DNA of 44,219 bases from DAOOOW01 sp035387885 (lineage in GTDB: Bacteria; Patescibacteriota; Patescibacteriia; UBA2196). Shown here piece after piece: positions 39,458-44,219 of the stretch; the stretch's first letter is position 1; each line of letters begins with the position of its first letter. The stretch lies in the NCBI GenBank assembly GCA_035387885.1, contig DAOOOW010000008.1, positions 1-44,219 on the forward strand, written 5' to 3'. The notes under the pieces were generated by a model. The model was not told where the DNA came from. It ran no database searches and saw only the letters and a program-made list of their open reading frames with translations. A program made the position numbers and the translations under genes.

Positions 39458-39625
39458 TTAAAAAATTTTTACTGCTAGAAAACCTAGCAGTAAAACCACA
39501 AATATAATTCCTACTGCACCTACAAATTTCATAGGTACAGATTTTATTCTGAGACACTCTATACACACCCCGAGTATCTTAATCCCCATGAAAAAAATTA
39601 TTGCAAAAAAAATTACTTTTTCCAT
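39458..39625 (-). CDS. 55-aa membrane protein with two helices
   Basis: ATG 39625 is preceded by AAAAGGAGATTTTT, a good ribosome site. The product MEKVIFFAIIFFMGIKILGV..CIECLRIKSVPMKFVGAVGIIFVVLLLGFLAVKIF has two hydrophobic helices joined by a short basic loop with a CxxC-like IECLR (two cysteines four residues apart). A perfect terminator follows. No family is known to me. It has the same build as the other small self-contained membrane protein units in this window. Confidence 0.65.
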   Translation of the reverse strand: MEKVIFFAIIFFMGIKILGVCIECLRIKSVPMKFVGAVGIIFVVLLLGFLAVKIF

Positions 39626-39724
39626 AAAAATCTCCTTTTCTGTGTTATTAAAGATCTATTTTATTATTACTAATACTATACAATATTTTCAGCTAATTGG
39701 CTAATATTAGCTTAAATTATATAT

Positions 39725-39769
39725 AAAAGTAAATAAAAACTTTACTTTTATATTAAAGTATGCTATTCT
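39725..39769 (+). promoter_or_regulatory. Promoter with overlapping palindromic operator
   Basis: TTTACT (39741-39746), 17 bp, TATTCT (39764-39769). A perfect 10-bp dyad, TAAAAGTAAA/TTTACTTTTA (39725-39734 and 39742-39751, approximate), covers the -35 box. It precedes a winged-helix gene, so autoregulation is plausible. Confidence 0.5.
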
Positions 39770-39817
39770 AAATAAGACTGGATCCCCAATCAAGTCGGGG
39801 ATGACATAAAAAAATAT

Positions 39818-40645
39818 ATGTTAAATAATGAAAACATCGAGGCTATTATCCTCTCTACTCTTAAAAAGGGCCCTCACAAAACCACAGATCTTATTGGCCA
39901 TATTAAAAAAATACGTCCACTTACCACCAAGCAAGCGGTTTATTTAATTTTTAAAAAACTCAAAAAACAAGGAGCTATTACAGTTAGCAAAAAAATGGTG
40001 GCCCTAAATATAATGTGGCTAAAAAAATTAGAAGAATTTTATGAGCAGGCTCACCAAAACTATATGGTAGCTGGCGAAAATAAAGAATATTTTCTTAACT
40101 TAAAAGAAGGCGAGAAAGTAAAATATTATTTTAACAATATTCGACAACTAGACTACTTTTGGAACCACGCCTTAATGACCTTAATTGAGAGCTCCTCTAA
40201 TATTGATTTAGTTTATGCACCGCATTATTGGTGGAGTATTTTGGAAGCGGATACAGAAAAAGATTTTTATGATTTATTTCCTAAACTGAACAAAAAAGCC
40301 TATATTCTAATTGGCGGCAATACATCTCTGGATAAAAATTTTCGCCCTTATAATAAAAATATGCAGGTTCATTATTTAGGAGAATTGCTTAACATGAAAA
40401 CCAACTATCATTATAATGTGATTGGGGATTTTGTGATTGAAGTTTTAATGGATAAAAAAATTTGCCAAAAAATTGATAAATTTTATCAAGATCACACAGT
40501 GCTTGATGCAGAAAATAAAAAGGAATTGGGAAAAATAATAGCCGGCTTAAAAAAAAGTAAATTTATTATCAGACACAACAAAAGGAAAGCCAACAAACTT
40601 AGAGCTAAATTTAAAAAATACTTTTTTATAGATTCTATAAATTAA
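39818..40645 (+). CDS. Winged-helix DNA-binding protein
   Basis: 275 aa. The N-terminal 65 residues look like a winged helix (ENIEAIILSTLKKGPHKTTDLIGHIKKIRPLTTKQAVYLIFKKLKKQGAITVSKKMVALN). The rest (YFNNIRQLDYFWNHALMTLIESSSNIDLVYAPHYWWSIL..AYILIGGNTSLDKNF) could be a ligand- or nucleotide-sensing domain, ending in a very basic tail (RHNKRKANKLRAKFKKYF). I do not know a named family, though the layout recalls transcription regulators seen in Patescibacteria. A palindrome over its own promoter fits autoregulation. A short REP-like fragment (GGATCCCCAATCAAGTCGGG) lies in the leader. Confidence 0.7.
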   Translation: MLNNENIEAIILSTLKKGPHKTTDLIGHIKKIRPLTTKQAVYLIFKKLKKQGAITVSKKMVALNIMWLKKLEEFYEQAHQNYMVAGENKEYFLNLKEGEKVKYYFNNIRQLDYFWNHALMTLIESSSNIDLVYAPHYWWSILEADTEKDFYDLFPKLNKKAYILIGGNTSLDKNFRPYNKNMQVHYLGELLNMKTNYHYNVIGDFVIEVLMDKKICQKIDKFYQDHTVLDAENKKELGKIIAGLKKSKFIIRHNKRKANKLRAKFKKYFFIDSIN

Positions 40646-40678
40646 AAAATCCCTCATTAAAATGAGAGATTTTTTAAG

Positions 40679-40749
40679 AGCGGGTAAGGGGAGTCGAACC
40701 CCTTTCATTAGCTTGGAAAGCTAAGGTAATACCGGTATACAATACCCGC
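40679..40749 (-). tRNA. tRNA-Gly (anticodon TCC)
   Basis: Minus strand: acceptor GCGGGTA/TACCCGC, anticodon stem TTAGC/GCTAA with loop TTTCCAA (TCC), T-arm GGGGTTCGACTCCCC, discriminator T. CCA is not encoded. Confidence 0.94.
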
Positions 40750-40877
40750 GAATACAATTTTAAAACCCAAAATATAAATTTTAAAATCCCAAACAATAGC
40801 ACGCAGATAAACACAGATTAGGCGGATTTTTTTAAAGATTAAAAATTGAAAATTATTTTAAAATTTGAGTTTTAAAA

Positions 40878-41249
40878 TTATTTCAGGTACCAGCCACAAG
40901 TATCTTTAATACAACCACAAGCATATTTATCACGGTCTGGATGATCACCATTAATCACACAGGCGGTCATTAAATCTTTATTAGAAGCACACATTTCCAA
41001 ATTACAGCCTAAATTAAAACAATCTGTATCTTTTGTGCAAGAACCATTACTGTAAGTTGAATTGCCGGAAAAATATTCAGCTGGCACCTCAGACATATCT
41101 CTAATTTGAACCTGAACATTATTATTATCAAAAATACTGTTATCATTTTTGTTTTCTGGCGCTATATTTTTAGCAAATAACAAAAAATAGCCACCCGCAA
41201 GAAGTGCTAAAATAACTAATATTATAAAATTTAGCTTTAAATATTTCAT
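40878..41249 (-). CDS. Eight-cysteine-cluster exported protein
   Basis: 123 aa from ATG 41249 (MKYLKLNFIILVILALLAGGYFLLFAKN); the frame is open to 41288. An N-terminal membrane helix anchors or exports it. The C-terminal part has eight cysteines in about 45 residues: CTKDTDCFNLGCNLEMC, TAC, YACGCIKDTCGWY. This resembles the eight-cysteine-cluster domain known from small exported proteins; disulfides or metal binding are likely, outside the cell. There is no clear ribosome site. Function is unknown. Confidence 0.75.
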   Translation of the reverse strand: MKYLKLNFIILVILALLAGGYFLLFAKNIAPENKNDNSIFDNNNVQVQIRDMSEVPAEYFSGNSTYSNGSCTKDTDCFNLGCNLEMCASNKDLMTACVINGDHPDRDKYACGCIKDTCGWYLK

Positions 41250-41338
41250 AACTAATACAAGCTTAACAAAAAAAATAAAAAATGACAAATATAAGCCAAC
41301 GGGTTAGTATAATAATGCTATATTATTAAAATAACTTT

Positions 41339-41836
41339 ATGTTTAAAAAAATATTTTATCTCTTGTCTTTAATATTTTTATAGCCTAAAATTAGCTACGC
41401 TATTTGTCCGGTTTACACTTTTGCTGTAGGTGCGGGTTTAGGATTATCCAGATGGTTTGGTATTGATGATACTGTCTCCAGTTTATGGATTGGCGGCTTT
41501 TGGTCTCTTTAATTATATGGACCGATTCCTGGCTAGAAAAAAGCAATCCGTTTCAAATATCGCCAGGCTGCTGTGGTAGTAACTTGTTATTTAATAACGC
41601 TTTTACCGCTATATTTTACCAAAGTTATTGGCCACAATCTTAATCAACTTTGGGGTATTGATAAAATAATCTTAGGTACGGCTTTGGGGAGTTTGGCTTT
41701 CTATTTTGGGGCTAAATTTCATTTTCACAGAAAAAAGAAAAACGGAGATCAAGTCCATTTTCCTTTTCAAAAAGTTGTCTTTTCTATTTCACCATTAATA
41801 ATTTTAAGTGTAATTTTTTATTACCTAACTAAATAA
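41339..41836 (+). pseudogene. Broken gene for a small multi-pass membrane protein
   Basis: From ATG 41339 the frame gives MFKKIFYLLSLIFL, then TAG (41381), then SYAICPVYTFAVGAGLGLSRWFGIDDTVSSLWIGG, a pattern I associate with a conserved Patescibacterial membrane protein. The next part continues only after a frame change (LVSLIIWTDSWLEK) and then shifts back (KKAIRFKYRQAAVVVTCYLITLLPLYFTKVIGHN..YYLTK). So there is one nonsense codon and two compensating frameshifts. The 3' piece alone could still start at GTG or ATG near 41573. Sequencing error is possible but would need three errors. Confidence 0.75.
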
Positions 41837-41837
41837 C

Positions 41838-42368
41838 ATGGAAAACATAACAGAAAAAATAGATCAACTGATCAATAAATTTAATCAAGCTAAAAAACAA
41901 GAAAAAATGGATTTATCTTCTGACGAAGATTTAAGTATCGCCATTATGAATTTAGTTTCCATTGAAGAGCATTTTTTCTTTACGGCGGAAAAAACAGGCA
42001 AGGATGTATATTTTGATTTGTTAAGAGAAGTTCGCGAAATGCGCAAAAAATTACTTAAAAAAAATATCAAGGAATATGAAGGCGAAGTCTGGTGCATTTC
42101 TAAACATCTATTAGCTGCTTCTTATCGTTTAATGGAAGTTGGCACCAAGGCTTTAGGTCGTGACAACAAAGAAGAAGCTAAAGAATTTTTTGATAAAGCC
42201 CACCAACTTTACACGCTTTTTGGGGGCATTAATATGAAGATTATTAATATGTCCAAAATTAAAAAAATAGAAGAAGGCACTATAAATAATACGGACACAA
42301 ATAAAAAATCTATCTGGGGCAAGCTTGGTGAATTGGTAAAAAAAGCCATGGATTGTTGTATTGAATAA
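41838..42368 (+). CDS. 176-aa helical cytoplasmic protein, unknown
   Basis: It is all-helical and charged (MENITEKIDQLINKFNQAKKQEKMDLSSDEDLSIAIMNLVSIEEHFFFTAEKTGKDVYFDLLREVREMRKKLLKKNIKEYEGEVWCISKHLLAASYRLMEVGTKAL), ending in a polar linker and KSIWGKLGELVKKAMDCCIE. The start is 2 bp after the stop of the broken membrane-protein gene, so they were one operon. Since the upstream gene is broken, this protein may have lost its partner. I cannot name the family. Confidence 0.7.
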   Translation: MENITEKIDQLINKFNQAKKQEKMDLSSDEDLSIAIMNLVSIEEHFFFTAEKTGKDVYFDLLREVREMRKKLLKKNIKEYEGEVWCISKHLLAASYRLMEVGTKALGRDNKEEAKEFFDKAHQLYTLFGGINMKIINMSKIKKIEEGTINNTDTNKKSIWGKLGELVKKAMDCCIE

Positions 42369-42394
42369 TATTTTTTATTCAAAAAAAACCGCCT

Positions 42395-42418
42395 AACCGA
42401 TTTTAAAATGGTTTTTTA
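42395..42418 (+). terminator. Intrinsic terminator
   Basis: AACCGATTTT/AAAATGGTT stem (one wobble or mismatch) followed by TTTTT, after the helical protein gene. Confidence 0.6.
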
Positions 42419-42449
42419 ATAGCCTTTCATGCTAGTATATCTAAAACAT

Positions 42450-42477
42450 TTGACATCCTTTTCAGGGATGATAAAAT
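42450..42477 (+). promoter_or_regulatory. Promoter of the radical SAM gene
   Basis: TTGACA, 16 bp, TAAAAT, about 28 bp before ATG 42505. Confidence 0.75.
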
Positions 42478-42504
42478 GATACTAAAAGTTTTAAAAAATA
42501 AACA

Positions 42505-43431
42505 ATGCTTACTAACAAATTAACTCCCCATCTTAAAAAATTAACTACTACTTGTCCGGCAATTTATAAACAATTTGTCTATTCTAAAAAAGAAGGTCTG
42601 GAAGAAAAAAATACTTTCTCCGACCCTTTAATGGAAGAACAACACACTGTGGTTAGAGGCTTAATTCATAAATATGAAAATCGAGCCTTGATTTTGTTGA
42701 CTCTTAATTGTGCGGCTTATTGTCGCTTTTGTACCAGAAGAAGAAAGGTTTCTGATATAGAAAAAGGCGTTCTTACTGATAATGATTTAAAGCAAATTAT
42801 AGTTTATCTGCATAAACACCCAGAAATCAAAGAAATAATTATTTCTGGTGGCGATCCTTTAACCGTACCACATTTATTACAAAAAACTTTAAAACAATTA
42901 GCTAAATTGCCACAAATAAAAACTATCAGAATTGGCACCCGTTTGCCAGTGGTTGATCCAAAAAAAATTGACTCCAAATTAATTAATATTTTAAAAATAG
43001 TTAACCGCAAAACTTTATATATTCTTATCCATTTTGAGCACCCCCAAGAAATTACCGCGACCACCATTAATGCGACTCAGAAATTAAAAACAGTTTCTGC
43101 CATGCTTTTATCACAATCGGTCTTTTTAAAGGGAGTAAATGATTCATTTGATACCCTCTATCAATTATTTTCTCGACTTATTGAAATTGGAGTTAAGCCC
43201 TATTATTTATATCATTGCGATCCAGTAAAAGGCACCGAACATTTTATTGTGGATGTTAAAAAAGAAATTAAAATTATGACTGATTTAAGAAAACATTTAA
43301 GCGGTCTAGCCTATCCAACTTATGTGATTGACGCGCCCAATGGCTCTGGCAAAATTCCCGTGCCTTTGGAATTATGGCAGTTTGATGCAACAAATTATAA
43401 GGATTTTAATAATAAAAAGATTAAAATTTGA
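42505..43431 (+). CDS. KamA-family radical SAM enzyme (lysine 2,3-aminomutase-like)
   Basis: 308 aa. It starts LTPHLKKLTTTCPAIYKQFVYSKKEG..DPLMEEQHTVVRGLIHKYENRALILLTLNCAAYCRFCTRRRKV. CxxxCxxC (CAAYCRFC) binds the 4Fe-4S cluster, and EIIISGGDPLTVP and IRIGTRLPVVDPKKI are KamA-family motifs. Late in the chain, YYLYHCDPVKGTEHF and YVIDAPNGSGKIPV follow the PLP/zinc region of the family. The protein is shorter than lysine aminomutase (about 415 aa) and closer in size to EpmB, the EF-P beta-lysine enzyme. Neither epmA nor efp is in this window, so the substrate is open. Confidence 0.88.
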   Translation: MLTNKLTPHLKKLTTTCPAIYKQFVYSKKEGLEEKNTFSDPLMEEQHTVVRGLIHKYENRALILLTLNCAAYCRFCTRRRKVSDIEKGVLTDNDLKQIIVYLHKHPEIKEIIISGGDPLTVPHLLQKTLKQLAKLPQIKTIRIGTRLPVVDPKKIDSKLINILKIVNRKTLYILIHFEHPQEITATTINATQKLKTVSAMLLSQSVFLKGVNDSFDTLYQLFSRLIEIGVKPYYLYHCDPVKGTEHFIVDVKKEIKIMTDLRKHLSGLAYPTYVIDAPNGSGKIPVPLELWQFDATNYKDFNNKKIKI

Positions 43432-43451
43432 ACATTACACTCTGAATAAAA

Positions 43452-43475
43452 AAACCTGATGATCACATCAGGTTT
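43452..43475. terminator. Bidirectional intrinsic terminator
   Basis: AAACCTGATG/CATCAGGTTT with a 4-nt loop (ATCA), A- and T-rich flanks. It overlaps the stop codon of the minus-strand membrane protein and follows the radical SAM gene. Confidence 0.8.
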
Positions 43476-43948
43476 ATTTTTTGTAATAATACGGTAAAAA
43501 AATTAATTTTAAGCATGGCTATTATTAAATAAAGTGATATATAACAAGCCCAAACACCAACATCATCCCAACGCTTTGACAAGTAGGCGTCTCTTTTTGT
43601 CCATGGATTCGAAGAAGATCTGTTTCGGATAAAATATTCAACAATATCTCCTCCATAAAATATTATTAAACCTAAAATCAATACTGACGCAATACCTTTT
43701 GAAACATAAACATCATTTTTAATAAAAATGTTTAGAATCATGCCAACAATAATGGTCGTTGAGCCTAAAATCAATAACCATTTCCAATAATATTGGAAAA
43801 ATATTTTCCATGAAATGAATAAAACTACCACAGTGGCGCATACACAAACTATCTTGTTTAAGTGATAAAGCTCTAGTACCAAATCACCAAATACATTAAA
43901 AAATTCTTTAAAGGATCGAATAAGTTTTTTGAAATTATCTGTTTCCAT
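43463..43948 (-). CDS. Small multi-pass membrane protein, unknown
   Basis: 161 aa. ATG 43948 is preceded by AAGGAGGCAAAC, a strong ribosome site. About four to five helices are visible (NKIVCVCATVVVLFISWKIFF, WLLILGSTTIIVGMILNIFI, GIASVLILGLIIFYGGDIVEYF, VGVWACYISLYLIIAMLKINFF), with an amphipathic N-terminus (DNFKKLIRSFKEFFNVFGDL). No recognised family. It has its own promoter (TTGACA-17-TAAGAT) and terminator, like the other small membrane protein units. Confidence 0.65.
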   Translation of the reverse strand: METDNFKKLIRSFKEFFNVFGDLVLELYHLNKIVCVCATVVVLFISWKIFFQYYWKWLLILGSTTIIVGMILNIFIKNDVYVSKGIASVLILGLIIFYGGDIVEYFIRNRSSSNPWTKRDAYLSKRWDDVGVWACYISLYLIIAMLKINFFTVLLQKINLM

Positions 43949-43987
43949 GTTTGCCTCCTTATTATTGGGTTTAAAATTGTTTAAATT

Positions 43988-44016
43988 ATCTTAAGTAAAA
44001 AATAAAAAAATGTCAA
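43988..44016 (-). promoter_or_regulatory. Promoter of the 161-aa membrane protein gene
   Basis: Minus strand: TTGACA (44011-44016), 17 bp, TAAGAT (43988-43993), identical in both boxes to the rpsP promoter. Confidence 0.75.
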
Positions 44017-44134
44017 CCCCTTTGGTAATCTATATAGACACAATGCACTTTTTCAGATAATCTGAGGGTGCATGAAAAATATGCCTAAATTATTTATGCA
44101 TAAAATTTAAGATAATCTAATTAAAACCAGATTT

Positions 44135-44164
44135 AAAAAAGAGCATTTTATGCTCTTTTTTAAA
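44135..44164. terminator. Bidirectional intrinsic terminator near the window end
   Basis: AAAAAAGAGCAT/ATGCTCTTTTTT with a TTTT/short loop. The 244 bp from 43975 to the end hold no gene, only this hairpin, a TGCAC..GTGCA dyad near 44045-44073 and a GCTCGAA/TTCGAGC stem near 44184-44202. Confidence 0.7.
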
Positions 44165-44219
44165 TCGCAATTGCTGAACGAAGCTCGAACCTTTTTCGAG
44201 CGAGAATTGCTCGAATGAT

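Noticed and set aside
41381..41383. TAG as a recoded sense codon
   Set aside because: ruvC and other intact genes end in TAG, and the same gene has two frameshifts, so decay is simpler.

Overview
The window is an AT-rich bacterial chromosome segment that looks like a member of the Patescibacteria (Candidate Phyla Radiation), probably of the Parcubacteria/Falkowbacteria type. This rests on gene content: a short SMC with no visible hinge, small single-gene units, an eight-cysteine secreted protein, RNase J with a long N-terminal tail, and three dispersed tRNA genes. The lineage is inferred, not demonstrated. Standard stop codon usage fits; I saw no sign of UGA recoding.

Layout. (1) 0-7.5 kb: a 3D-domain protein, a two-gene set of small membrane proteins, RNase J, tRNA-Leu, a peptide-type ABC substrate-binding protein, SecG and a bifunctional phosphoglucose/phosphomannose isomerase. 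(2) 7.8-8.6 kb: a HicB-like/PIN toxin-antitoxin-like operon with a third small gene. (3) 8.6-15.2 kb: a GC-richer island. It holds at least five orphan genes, all on the minus strand and each with a strong Shine-Dalgarno sequence. A consensus minus-strand promoter sits at its right edge, and the block is bounded by 72-bp inverted repeats. Both coding and intergenic DNA are tiled with perfect short stem-loops, and a boxA-like GTTCTTTAA motif precedes each gene. This is the most unusual part of the window. (4) 15.3-31.4 kb: a divergent TrmB-type regulator, a large unknown protein, YebC, a possible structured RNA, RuvC, a ROK kinase, PBP1A, ribosomal protein S16, SMC, a Wzx-like flippase, an O-antigen-ligase-like protein and tRNA-Ser. 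(5) 31.5-35.5 kb: a complete diversity-generating retroelement (DGR) beside tRNA-Ser. It has a 652-aa target with a 3' variable repeat, a reverse transcriptase, Avd and a template repeat. VR and TR (127 bp) differ at 18 positions, 17 of them at template adenines. (6) 35.8-44.2 kb: AlkD-like protein, U32 peptidase, DEDD exonuclease, methyltransferase, winged-helix protein, tRNA-Gly, eight-Cys protein, a broken membrane-protein gene, a KamA-type radical SAM enzyme and small membrane proteins.

Two further themes run through the window. REP-like palindromic repeats (TCATCCC...GGAATGACA family) are scattered between genes; in two cases they sit in frame inside coding sequence, and in one the repeat end forms the -35 box of the next gene. 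Many small orphan genes are self-contained units with a consensus promoter, a strong Shine-Dalgarno and a terminator, whereas several housekeeping genes have weak or no Shine-Dalgarno or look leaderless.
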